This document shows, piece after piece, positions 25,801 through 55,130 of a stretch of DNA of 64,000 nt. The notes beneath the pieces were generated by a model. It did not search any database. It saw only the letters and a program-made list of their open reading frames with translations, and was not told where the DNA came from. How positions within the stretch are numbered: the first letter of the stretch is position 1; every line of letters starts with the position of its first letter. Position numbers and translations under genes: made by a program. The DNA is taken from assembly GCA_030068075.1 (NCBI GenBank), contig CM057843.1:37791332-37855331 (forward strand), read 5' to 3'. Origin of the DNA: Paguma larvata. Taxonomy: Eukaryota > Chordata > Mammalia > Carnivora > Viverridae.

Positions 25801-26439
25801 CTCCCGCAACCCACTTTAATCACTGAATCACTGAAGAGTTGCTAAGAGGGAGAAGGGAAGGAGCCTGGGTCCTCAAAAGCAAGGAGGTGATATTTACAGG
25901 GCGAAAGGAACAAGAGATTCTTGCCTAGAGAGCTTTTTTGGGCCACCAAGAGGCCCGGAGCTTGCAGCCTGCTTTGACATGTACTTTAGGAATTCCCTCT
26001 TTCCTCTAGCTCTGGACAGGGGACAGAAGGTGTGGTCTCCCCATCCCCCCAAGATCCCTGAGAAGAGCAAGGGAAGGAGGGGCTGGAGTTGAGGCGGTAC
26101 CACACCATCTCCTCCTGATTTTTCTTGGTGATGTTGGTGACATAGTTCCAGGTGGCCTCCATGAACTCGTTCCACACAACCTGGGCGGTATGATCATAAA
26201 ACTGTAGGAACGCCTTTGCCATGGTCTCATTGTAGAAGTTGTCTGCGGAGAAGGAGGTGGGCATCATACTGTCCTGGGAGGGACCTGCCCTGACTGGTCC
26301 CCTTGTCTTCTCCCATGCTCCTTCAGGTCCCAGCCCCACCTAAGATCTGATCACCCTCGGTCCTGAGCCTTGGCAAGAGCTGCCCGTAACAGAGGAGGAC
26401 AAATAGGGAAGGTCCATGGCAAGTCCATCTTGTGCCCAT
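15355..26439 (-). CDS. ACE3: ACE3, angiotensin-converting enzyme paralogue lacking the catalytic glutamate, apparently intact
   Basis: M2-family peptidase homologue with an ectodomain and C-terminal membrane anchors. Coding exons in order: 26439-26340, 26242-26106, 25728-25570, 25313-25226, 25025-24882, 24102-23911, 23798-23701, 23622-23450, 23145-22922, 22798-22654, 20760-20662, 20187-20065, 16464-16280, 15734-15355. Every junction is GT-AG, phases agree and no stop interrupts, giving 748 residues. Exon sizes 137, 159, 88, 144, 192, 98, 173, 224, 145, 99 and 123 are identical to the ACE C-domain exons. The zinc motif reads HQMGH (residues 381-385) instead of HEMGH, so both histidine ligands and the third ligand Glu409 are kept while the general base is lost. 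Three ACE disulfide pairs, the [10 protein letters not shown] segment, GAKFH and VPYIRYF are retained. In mouse, ACE3 is reported as a sperm IZUMO1 partner; in humans it is a pseudogene. A role as a non-catalytic binding protein in sperm is inference. Confidence 0.93.
16280..16464 (-). CDS. ACE3: ACE3 penultimate coding exon
   Basis: It translates to [20 protein letters not shown] and onward to [18 protein letters not shown]. This matches ACE exon 25 and is 185 nt against 188, so one residue is missing without a frame change. The acceptor is ctcccag and the donor is gaag/gtttga, which is weaker than the others. Confidence 0.85.
16600..16775 (+). mobile_element. MIR SINE
   Basis: It has the MIR core: gggtttgaattcc, then aacctttctgagtctcagtt, then aaaatggagataataacag, then gatgattaaataaac. 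Confidence 0.75.
16799..16833. repeat. (TTA)n microsatellite
   Basis: About eleven perfect trinucleotide units immediately follow a MIR end. Confidence 0.9.
17262..17440 (+). mobile_element. MIR SINE
   Basis: The phrases acccaggttcaagactcagc, aacctcagtttcttcatcag and aaaatgag follow MIR order. Confidence 0.65.
18830..19985 (+). mobile_element. CR1/L3-type LINE fossil (3' end of the reverse transcriptase ORF to the 3' region)
   Basis: Plus-strand translation near 18850-18990 reads a decayed reverse transcriptase C-terminus, including [20 protein letters not shown] followed by LDQLGKW. This corresponds to the CR1/L3 'ADDTKL...DRD.IQ.DLD.LE.W' segment, with the catalytic DD changed to KE. Further 3' motifs follow in the same order: gtggaccacaagctgacc near 19464 and acgaggaagaacttccactc near 19908. 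The middle is decayed and holds a GT-rich insertion. Confidence 0.7.
20761..22653. other. ACE3 intron
   Basis: No coding exon was seen. Minus-orientation MIR remnants lie near 20925-21060 and 21140-21240, and a further MIR-like piece near 21240-21400. Confidence 0.5.
22922..23145 (-). CDS. ACE3: ACE3 zinc-motif exon (HQMGH)
   Basis: It is 224 nt, the same length as both ACE zinc-motif exons. The Gln codon CAG is the reverse complement of 23091-23093, inside the HQMGH codons at 23096-23082. The downstream segment [10 protein letters not shown] keeps the third zinc ligand Glu, 24 residues after the second His as in ACE, although the preceding His is Glu and the following Asp is Ser. Flanking splice sites are intact. 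Confidence 0.93.
24600..24710 (+). mobile_element. L2 LINE 3'-end remnant
   Basis: The text cctggcacacagtaggtgct followed by caagcaatgtgtgtgg is the typical L2 3' terminus. Confidence 0.6.
26340..26439 (-). CDS. ACE3: ACE3 first coding exon (signal sequence)
   Basis: It encodes 33 residues plus one base, starting [20 protein letters not shown]. Its phase (1) and its sequence pattern match the testis-specific ACE exon ([20 protein letters not shown]). It lacks the Thr/Ser-rich tail of that exon. The weakly hydrophobic core [14 protein letters not shown] could act as a signal peptide. The donor is cttag/gtgggg. I chose this ATG because of the homology, the phase, and a CRE-like element 66 bp upstream. 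Confidence 0.83.
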
Positions 26440-26515
26440 GACCAAGAGAACAGCAGAGCTGGATGAAGTTATGGGCCAATCACGGTCCAGCTCCATATTG
26501 TGACATCAGGGGCTG
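26440..26515 (-). promoter_or_regulatory. ACE3: ACE3 proximal promoter homologous to the testis-ACE promoter
   Basis: On the minus strand there is a CRE-like TGATGTCA (26508-26501) and an inverted CCAAT (attgg, 26480-26476). The testis ACE promoter has TGAGGTCA and attgg with almost the same spacing (25 against 24 bp) and distance to the ATG (about 66 against 69 bp). The TATA-like TCTTAT of testis ACE is replaced by cgtgat here. Testis expression is inference from this similarity. Confidence 0.7.
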
Positions 26516-26559
26516 AAGGGTCAGCCGTAGAATGTTAGAACTGGAAAGCACCCACCAGC

Positions 26560-26660
26560 CTTCTGATCCCACTGTTCCCATTTTACAGATGAGGAGACTG
26601 AGGCCAAGCCATGTGACCTCATGGTTCACACAGCTAGTTAGTGGCAGAGTCAAGAAGAGA
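26560..26660 (-). mobile_element. MIR SINE remnant
   Basis: Reverse-orientation MIR core: cattttacagatgaggagac, then cacagctagttagtggcag. Confidence 0.65.
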
Positions 26661-26921
26661 GCTTGTTCTAGTCCACTTGGTCACTTTTTCTTGGCATTAG
26701 AACCACCCTCCGATCTTGCCCAGGGATTGATGAGACCCTTTCCCTCCCAAGACTGGCATCACCTCTGAGAAGGTGGGTGAGATGATGGATGGATGAATGA
26801 GTGGATGGACAGATGGATGAAAGTGACGCTTCTGGGCCTCTGGATTCTGGAAGCACAGTTTTCTCTCCCTGTTCTTTTGACTTGACTTTCTATGTTCTCA
26901 TTTTTGGCCTTTCTCTCTCTC

Positions 26922-26994
26922 TTTTTTTTATGTCTTATTTTATTTTATTATTTTATTTATTTTGAGAGAGACAGAGACAGAATGAGTAGGGGAG

Positions 26995-27041
<47 letters not shown>

Positions 27042-27167
27042 CTCAAGGAGGCTTCACACTGTCAGTGCAGAGCCTGATGTGGGGCTCAAACTCATGAACT
27101 GTGAGATCATGACCTGAGCTGAAACCAAGAGTCAGATACTTAACTGACTGAGCCATCCAGGCTCCCC
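26922..27167 (-). mobile_element. CAN-type (feline SINEC) SINE
   Basis: Minus-strand element: A-rich tail complement, a long (GA)n at 27000-27040, then body and tRNA-like head ending gagccatccaggctcccc. It is flanked by imperfect tggccttttctctct-like repeats. Confidence 0.9.
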
Positions 27168-27835
27168 TGGCCCTTTTCTCTCTTATGGGATGTGTAATCA
27201 TACCTAGGGGTATGTAGGACTCTTCCTCCATTCCCTTTGTCCTTATATCTGTTTTCCCAGGGATAGCTTGATGCTATGAATTTGTAGTCAGGAGGAAGCA
27301 CAGAAGGCAGAGGGCTGTGAGGGCTGTGGGAATGTGTGGCTGCTACCTTCCACTCAGGGTTCATGTCCCTGAGTACCTGAGCCTGGTTGGAACACTAGCT
27401 AGCAGGACCCCAGTTCTCTTCTAGCCTTTGGTGACTCCCCAGTAGCCAGACACATTTAGTCTGGGGGAAGCCAGCCCACCTGCCTCACTTTGGGACTTCT
27501 TCCTCAGACTCACTTTCCTCCACACTCACACTGCTTCTACCCTACATTCCTTTCACTCACCCTGCTCAGTCCAGATGCACACACGGCCTCACAACACACT
27601 TCACCCCTTCATATGAGCTGACACCATTACCAGAGAAATCGACTAAATAACCCTCCAAAGATGATTTGTGATCAAGATTATTTAAAACACAAAGAAAGAA
27701 AAAGAGCATTGACACTTCTTGTTAAGCTGGCCAAGTGAGTTCTCCTGCTTCAAGCATATGGACATGCTTGATAAAATATAGTATTTTGTTAACTACAGTG
27801 ATCATGCTGTACATCACATCCCCAGGACTTTTTTT

Positions 27836-28046
27836 TTCTTTAGAGAGAGAGCAAGAGAGCGCAAGCACATGTGTGCAAGTGGGAAAAGGGTAGAGGGAGA
27901 GGGAGAGAGGGAGTCTTATGCAGCTTCCATGCCCAGGGCGGAACCAATACTGAGCTCAACCTCACGACTGACTGATGGACTGTGAGATCATGACCTGAGC
28001 CGAAATCAAGAGTCAGATGCTTAACAGACTGAGCCGCCCAGACATA
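27836..28046 (-). mobile_element. CAN-type (feline SINEC) SINE inside L1
   Basis: Reverse orientation: a degenerate (GA)n, then agcttccatgcccagggcgg, gtgagatcatgacctgagcc, and the head complement gactgagccgcccag. Confidence 0.88.
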
Positions 28047-28335
28047 AACCAGAAGTTTATGCCTTTTGCCCACCTTCATCCATTTTGCACACCCTCTTCT
28101 GGCAACCACCAATCTGTTCTCTGTATCTATGAGCTTTTTTGTGTATATGTATACCACTTTTTCATTATCCATTAACCTGTCATTGGACACATAGTTTCTT
28201 ACCATGTCTGAGCTATTGTAAATTATGTTGCAATGAACATGAAGGTGCAGATATTTTCAAGACAGTGATTTCACTTTTTTTGTATAAATATCCAAAACTG
28301 AAATTGCTGGATCATATGGTAGTTCTATTTTTAAC

Positions 28336-28546
28336 TTTTTTTCCAAAAATTTTTAATGTTTATTCATTTTTGAAGGAGAGAGAGACAGAACATGAGTAAG
28401 GGAAGGGCAGAGAGAGAGGGAGACACAGAATCTGAAGCAAGCTGAGCTGTCAGCACAGAGCCTGATGCGGGGCTTGAACTCACAATCTGTGAGATCATGA
28501 CCTGAGCACAGTCAGACGCCCAACTGACTGAGCCACCCTGGCACCA
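28336..28546 (-). mobile_element. CAN-type (feline SINEC) SINE inside L1
   Basis: Reverse orientation with a full head, body and tail. A perfect 11-bp target-site duplication, ctatttttaac, lies at 28325-28335 and 28547-28557. Confidence 0.93.
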
Positions 28547-29885
28547 CTATTTTTAACATTTTGAGGAACCTCCATCCTGTTTTCTATAGTGGCTGCCAAT
28601 TTACATTCCCACTAACAGTGTACAAGCGTTCCATTTTCTCCACATCCTTGCCAATACTTGGTCTTTCTTATCTTTTTGATAATAGCCATTCTACTAGGCA
28701 TGAGGTGATATCTAATTGTGGTTTTTATTTCCATTTTCCTGATGATTAGAGATATTGAGCACCATTTAATGTGACTGTTGGGCATCTGTAGGTCTTCTTT
28801 GGAAAAATGTCTATCCAGTTTCTCTGCTCATTTTTTAGTTGGATCATTTTGAGTTGTATGAGCTCTTTATATATTTTGGATATTATTTTCTTATCAAATA
28901 TGTAATTTAAAAATATTTTCTCCCATTCTGTAGGTTTCCTTTTCATTTTGTTGATGATTGCCTTTGCTATGTAAGAGTTTTTTAGTTTGATGTAGTTCCC
29001 CCTATTGATTTTTACTTTTGTTGTCTTTGTTTTTGGTGTCAAATCCAAAAAATCATTGCCAAGATCAGTGTCTATGAGCTCACTATCTATGTTTTCTTCT
29101 AGGAGTTCTATGCCTTCTGGCCTTATGTTCAAGTCTTTAATCCACTTTCAGTTGATTTTTTGTATAGTGAAAGATAGGGGTCAGGTTTCATTCTTTTGCA
29201 TGTGCCTACCCAGCTTCTCCAACACCATTTATTGAAGAAACTATTCTTTTCTCATTGTATATTCTTGGTTTGTCTTAAACCATATATGGGTAGGCTTATT
29301 TCTGTGCTTTCTATTCTGTTCCATTGATCTATGTGTCCATTTTTATGCTGATACCATACTGTTTTGATTACTATGGCTTTGTAAGATCATTTGAAAACCA
29401 GAAGTGTGATGTCTCTACCTTTATTCTTCTTTCTCAAGATTGCTTTGGCTACTTGGGGTTAAAAAACTGTGCTTTTTAAAATGTAAAATACAGAGGTGAG
29501 ATGGGGTGCAAGAAAGGGAACTCTTCAGATGCTGAGGAAACAAAGAGGGCTCATGCAGCAGTGAGTGGGGGCCTGTGTGGGAAATCAGAGTGCATCCATG
29601 CTCGGAGGGCTGCAACATTGCTGCCTGCATGGAGACAGCTGATCACAGAGGAAGTCATGCCTCCATCGAGCTGGGAGCTAGCAGATGGCTTCCTTTCTAA
29701 GGGGGCACTACAAGAAGCATCCATGAAACTGTCTCTGGGGACATTTTCACAACACATGCACAAGGTGTGTGTATGGGACCTTGCAGAAGAATGTTCCCAC
29801 TGAAAATGGCTCATAGGTCAAAATTACCAAGTACAAAAGAGAGTGCAGTGCCATAAAGATCGGTAATGATCACCAGTCCCCTCTG

Positions 29886-30105
29886 AGCACTTTCCATGTG
29901 CTAGAGACCCACTGAGAGCTTTTAGTATATGAATCTTCACAAAAGAATGCATGAGGCGAGTACTGTGATCAATACACCCACGTTATAGATTAGGAAACAA
30001 AGGCACATAGAGGTTGAGGAACTTACTCATAGTCACATAGCTAGCAAATAGCGGAGGTGGGACTCACACCCCCATGCTCTGGCTCCAGAGCCCGTGCTAA
30101 ATGAC
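29886..30105 (-). mobile_element. MIR SINE
   Basis: Near full-length reverse-orientation MIR: gagcactttccatgtgctag, then gattaggaaacaaaggcaca, then tagctagcaaatagcggagg, then ctccagagcccgtgct. Confidence 0.8.
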
Positions 30106-30109
30106 AGAC

Positions 30110-30960
30110 ACACCTGAGGAAGGACGGGTCTCACTGCAATCTGAAAGGGACTTAAAATATAGATCTTTACACCATACGGAAAGATTAAATCAAACTGGAT
30201 AAAGACCTCAACATAAGAGCTAAGATCAAAAAACTCTTTGAAGAAATCATATGGGAAAAGCTTCACAACATTGGATTTGGCAAGCATATCTTGAATATGA
30301 CACCAAAAACACAGACAATAACAACAAAAAAAACCTAGTCAAATTGGACTTCATCAAAGTTAAAAACTTTTGCACATCAAAGAATACTAACAACAGAGTA
30401 AAAAGGCAACCCACAGAATGGGAGAAAAGATTTGTAAATCATATCTGGCAAGGGATTAATATCTAGAATACATAAAAACTCTCAAACTCGACAATGAAGA
30501 AACAACTCAAGGCAGTGATAGGCAAAGGATCTGAATAGATATCTCTCACAAGATTATATATAAATGGGTAATAAGCACTTGAAAAGATACTCCCTATCAT
30601 TATTAGGGAAATGAAGATGAAAACCATGAGATACCATTAGGATGGCTATTACCAAACATCAACCGTTGGCCAAGACATGGAGAAACTGGAACCGTGTATC
30701 GTGCTGCTGGGAATATAAAATGGTGCAGCCACTGTGAAAAAGAGTATGACGGTTCCTCAAAAAATTATAGGATTCCCATATAATCCAGCAATTCCAATTT
30801 AGGTACATATTCAAAAGAATTGAATGCAGGGACTTGGAGAGATATAGTGGTGCTGGTTGCAAGGACAGTATGAATGTACTCAATGCCACTGGGCTACATG
30901 CTTAAAAATGGTTAAAATGGTACATTTTATGGTAGGTACATTATACCACAACTTAAAAAA
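30110..30960 (+). mobile_element. L1 LINE fragment (ORF2 3' part)
   Basis: Plus-strand L1 ORF2 sequence, including the readable piece TKNTDNNNKKNLVKLDFIKV and the nucleotide phrase caacccacagaatgggagaa. It ends in an A-rich stretch near 30960. Frame breaks are frequent. It opposes the L1 at 27660-29470. Confidence 0.85.
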
Positions 30961-31559
30961 AATACTGATCTTAGAGTGATAAGAGAAAGAATAGAGTGAT
31001 AAGAGAAAGAATAGAAAGAAAGAATAGGCCTTTGTGAAAACACAGGGGATTTGAAAAAGAGAGGCAAAAATTAAAGTTATTAAATTGGAACAGCGAAAAT
31101 CTCTATGGCAAGGTTAAGCAGCAGGCTGGAATGCAGAATTGGGGAATCTCCTGGAACACAGGACAGAGGAAGAGATGAGAAATATGAGCAAGGATTAGGA
31201 GACAGAGGACAAAATAGCCCCAAGCAGCATCTGGGAGGAGTCCCCGAAGAGGCGACTGGAGAGGAGGAGGAGGGTGACATTCAAAGAGATGATGCCCATG
31301 TTTCCAGAACTGAGGAAAGCTGAATCCCCCCGGTGGGCAAGCTCATTGCGCTCCAGAGAAGTCAATGGTGCAGAAACCATGAGAAAGTTCCTGGAAGGCA
31401 CAGGAGATGTGAGTGTTTGTTCAACTGTCACCAGCGAGCTGCTCTGGCCCTTTCCTCTGTCTAGTGAGGGGCTGATCTCTGCTTGACTTTCCTGTTCTCA
31501 CCGTCTGTGACTTGGGGAGGTGATGCATCATTCCTTATAAAGAGAGGAAACTGTATACT

Positions 31560-31740
31560 AGAAGTTCTATATTATCTCACTTAATCTTTGTGGAAATCTT
31601 GAGAGGGTTTGTAAGAACCGTTTCATAGGTGTCAAAATGGAGGCTCAGATTGAATTCTCCAGGCCACTAAGGTACTATGAGCAGAGGCAGGATCTGACTT
31701 GGGCCTAATACAAAGCCACTGGATTCACTCACGTTAGAGA
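31560..31740 (-). mobile_element. MIR SINE remnant
   Basis: A weak reverse-orientation MIR pattern: atctcacttaatctttgtgg, then aaaatggaggctcag, then gagcagaggcaggatctgac. Confidence 0.5.
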
Positions 31741-32830
31741 CAGGGTGGGCTGGGATGCAAGTGGGCAACTGGAAGAAGAGGGTGTTTGAGAGATCAGAGA
31801 AACTGTTCAGCAATCATGCCTACCTTGGGCCCTCGTAGGCAAGAGCTGCTCACCGAGGAGTGATTGGCTATCGGACATCACCAGGTACAGCACAGGGAAG
31901 GGCTCCGACTTCAGGGTCACTGGTAGTAAATGCCAGAATGGCTTCTCTTTCTGCTGTCACCTCTCCGCTTCCTTTGCCTTCTTCTAGTTAGACCCAGCTG
32001 TACCCCCCTCACCCGAGGAGACAGTAACAGAAGTCCAAGCAATTTTAATATTTCAAAATATAAGCAGCAAGGATTCCTGGCTGCTTTGAACTCCTCTAAC
32101 GAGTGAGGCTAACTCCTCTAAGGCTGGTCAGGCTGACCCCCATGTTAAGTCTCAATGCCCTCAGTCAGATCTTTGGACGTTGACTGCTTGGTGCCCTCAT
32201 GCTCTTCCACAAGCCATGGCAGGCAGCATGAACCCCTGTGTTCACAAAGATAGGAAACCAAGTATTGTGACAATGATCTTTGTCTGGCAGATAAAGAGCT
32301 TTTGAAACATCAGGCTAGGGATGGGGGGTAATTAAAGTCTTTGGTGGAAGAAGCCTTAGAACTATTTAGAGGATATGTTTATAAATTCCATTGTCCTAAG
32401 TAATCATAAACTTCTACCCTCTTGCATATCCAAAATACCTCAATTCCACATCCTGCTCCATGGAACAGGCCCATACAACCGAGTCTATGTGCAACATGCA
32501 CACTGACGCATGCACGCACACACACATGGCAGCTGGAGACTGGGAGAGTGAAAAAGCTGGACCAATGGATATTGGGGAACAGATATTGGGAACTGGGCCT
32601 GGCTGGAGTCAAGGCATCAGCAAAGCCGGGAATAGGCTCTGGGCGATGGGTCCTCACAGAGGGGCCAGGCTGGCAGTGGAATCTTCTGGCCCTGGGAAAC
32701 TGACTAACTTCCGCTTGGCCAGGTTCTGGATTTGGCATTTGACTATCTGAAAAATAGACTGTCGTGTTAACTGGAAAAAGCATACACAAGCATAGATACA
32801 CTGTGATCTCATTTAAAACATGTACTGAAA

Positions 32831-33019
32831 GAGCACCTGATTGTCGGTTAAGTGTCAGACTTTGGCTCAGATCATGATCTCACGGTTTGTGAGCTCGAGC
32901 CCCACATCAGGCTTTAGATCTTCTGTCCCCCTTTCTCTCTGCCCCTCCCCCACTCATGCTCTCTATCCCTTTCTCTCAAAAATAAACATTAAAAATTTTT
33001 TAAATTTAAAAATAAAATA
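32831..33019 (+). mobile_element. CAN-type (feline SINEC) SINE
   Basis: Head gagcacctgattgtcggtta, B-box region gtgagctcgagccccacatc, a pyrimidine stretch and the tail caaaaataaacattaaaaa. Confidence 0.9.
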
Positions 33020-33045
33020 CGCACTGAGAAAAAAAGTGGAAGGTA

Positions 33046-33268
33046 CACAGTAAAACCTTGGATTGCGAGTAACTTGTTCTGCAAGACAAGCAAACATTTT
33101 AACTTGATAAACAAGAGATGTCTTGCATTACAAGTCGCACATGATGTTGAACGTCACATGATCACAACTGAGCCAATGGTTCTTGAATTTCGCTTTGATA
33201 TATGAGTGCTTTGGATTACAAACATATTTCTGGAAAGAATTATGCTCACAAATCAAGGTTTTGCTGTA
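33046..33268. mobile_element. Mariner-like MITE with long terminal inverted repeats
   Basis: The left end cacagtaaaaccttggattg is mirrored by the complement of the right end (tacagcaaaaccttgatttg). TA dinucleotides flank it at 33044-33045 and 33269-33270. The element is about 223 bp with no coding capacity, consistent with a Tc1/mariner-family non-autonomous element. The exact family is not named. Confidence 0.7.
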
Positions 33269-34099
33269 TACCAAAATATCAGTGGTGCTTTTCTCTTGGT
33301 GTTGATATAAAGGGCTTTTATTGTCTTTATAGTTTTCTATGTTTTCCAAATTTTCTATTATAAACATGTAGATAAAAGTTATAAAAATGTCCCTCGAAGT
33401 GCTACTCCCTCAAGCCCACATTGGCTTTTTGAGGGAAGGCTCAAGGTGAGAGCGTGAGCTTGGGGGGATGGGCAAAGGTGGCCTCTGGAAATTAATCCCT
33501 GCCTGAGCGTTAGCTCCTGTTAAGCTCCAGCATTTAGGGCCCCTCTCCACCTGGGGTGTAGGGGGTCTGACCTTGGATCCCATGGGCAATACTCAAGTAG
33601 CTCTGTCCAATCATACAAGTAGACACGGAGCTGGTGCAGGCAGAAGCCTGAGGTGACCAAAGCGGTTAGCTCTGCACCCTCCTGAGTCAGACACTGGCAA
33701 GGCGCTCTCCCCCAGGGAACCAAAGGAAAGTCAGAAGCCTTCCATTTAAAGGACCTGCCATTTATGGGAAAGCTGGGGCAGGGCTCCCAAAGCATGTGGA
33801 AATGGAAGGCTGGAAGCCCCGAATGTCTGCTCCTTCCCCCTTTGCTTCCCAGAGTCCTCTTGAGTTGCTGCCGAGGCTGGGCAGGGGCTGCTGGCCACGG
33901 CAGGACACTGGCTGACTGCCTGGGCTAGAGGTGGGTGCTGGGGCCAGAGCTCCAGGGCATTTTCCCAGGCTCTTCTTGGAGGAGGATGAAGACGCCCAGT
34001 GAAGTGACCCACTTGACTGCCAGTAGGTGGGAGAGCATCCCAGTCCCTGTCCCTGGCTTCCCCATGAGGGACACAGACTCAGATGGGGGAGGCAGGTCC

Positions 34100-34105
34100 T
34101 TTAAT
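34100..34105 (-). terminator. ACE: ACE polyadenylation signal (ATTAAA)
   Basis: The minus-strand hexamer ATTAAA (tttaat on plus) lies about 275 nt past the ACE stop. A GT-rich gtctgtgtcc follows some 30 nt later, as expected downstream of a cleavage site. Confidence 0.7.
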
Positions 34106-34377
34106 TGTATTTACAGAGAGACTGGGAGGGGGCTCCATGTTAGGCGGCCTGCTGCCCAGGGACTGGGGGGCAGGGGCCATCGGGGTTTATGGTCTGGAGG
34201 GCAGATGGTCAGCACAGGACTCAAGACATGGTAGTGGGGGAACAGGCGTGGGAGGAGGGGGGCTGGCTGGGGTGAGCCATGAGAGGAGGGGTGGGTCCTC
34301 TGCCCATGCTCCCACGCCCCCAATCTGGTCTCTTGGTGGCGGAAGCTCCCCAGCAGGCCCAGTCTGGCCCGGTCATC

Positions 34378-54828
<20,451 letters not shown>

Positions 54829-55130
54829 GGCGCGGTGCGCGGTGCACGGCGCGGCGCTGCCCTTCTCCCGCGCCGCGCCCGCCCTGCGGATTATAAAACC
54901 CCGCCGCCGCCTTCCGACACACCCCCACCTCCCCGCCCCGCCGCGCTTCCTCCCCGGCTCCAAAGTCCCCCGGCCGCGGGCCTAACGGAGCGGGGCGGGG
55001 ACCGACGCTTCCTGGCCCGCCTGGGCAGGGGCGACTGCCCGGGGAGGGGCCAAGGCGGCCCCCTGCGAACTGCGGCCGGGGGCGGGGGGCGGGGGGCGGC
55101 GGAGGCGGCTCAGGTCAGGCTCTCACAGAG

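Larger units (their letters stand above)
27660..29470 (-). mobile_element. L1 LINE fragment (ORF2 end and 3' UTR)
   Basis: Reverse-complement L1 sequence. The minus-strand reading at 29132-28746 carries an ORF2 C-terminal segment with KNSYIAKAIINKMKRKPTEW. The 3' UTR part near 27780-27830 (catgctgtacatcacatccc) is also recognisable. Two CAN SINEs (27836-28046 and 28336-28546) interrupt it. Stops and frameshifts make it inactive. Confidence 0.85.
26516..34090. other. Intergenic region between ACE3 and ACE
   Basis: No gene was found. The region is filled by MIR, CAN SINEs, two opposed L1 fragments, a mariner-like MITE and unassigned stretches (about 29480-29880 and 31080-32800) in which I see nothing coding. 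Confidence 0.6.

Noticed and set aside
27836..28546. tRNA genes within the SINE heads
   Set aside because: The A/B-box-like sequences belong to tRNA-Lys-derived SINE heads followed by (TC)n and A-tails. No cloverleaf-complete tRNA gene was found.
28746..29132. 128-codon minus-strand open frame as a gene
   Set aside because: It is the C-terminal part of a broken L1 ORF2.
54829..54963. In-frame upstream ATG (45 codons before MGAASGRP) as an alternative ACE start
   Set aside because: It lies upstream of the TATA box at 54892-54896, so it should not be in the mRNA. The added residues are Arg/Gly-rich and would destroy the signal peptide.
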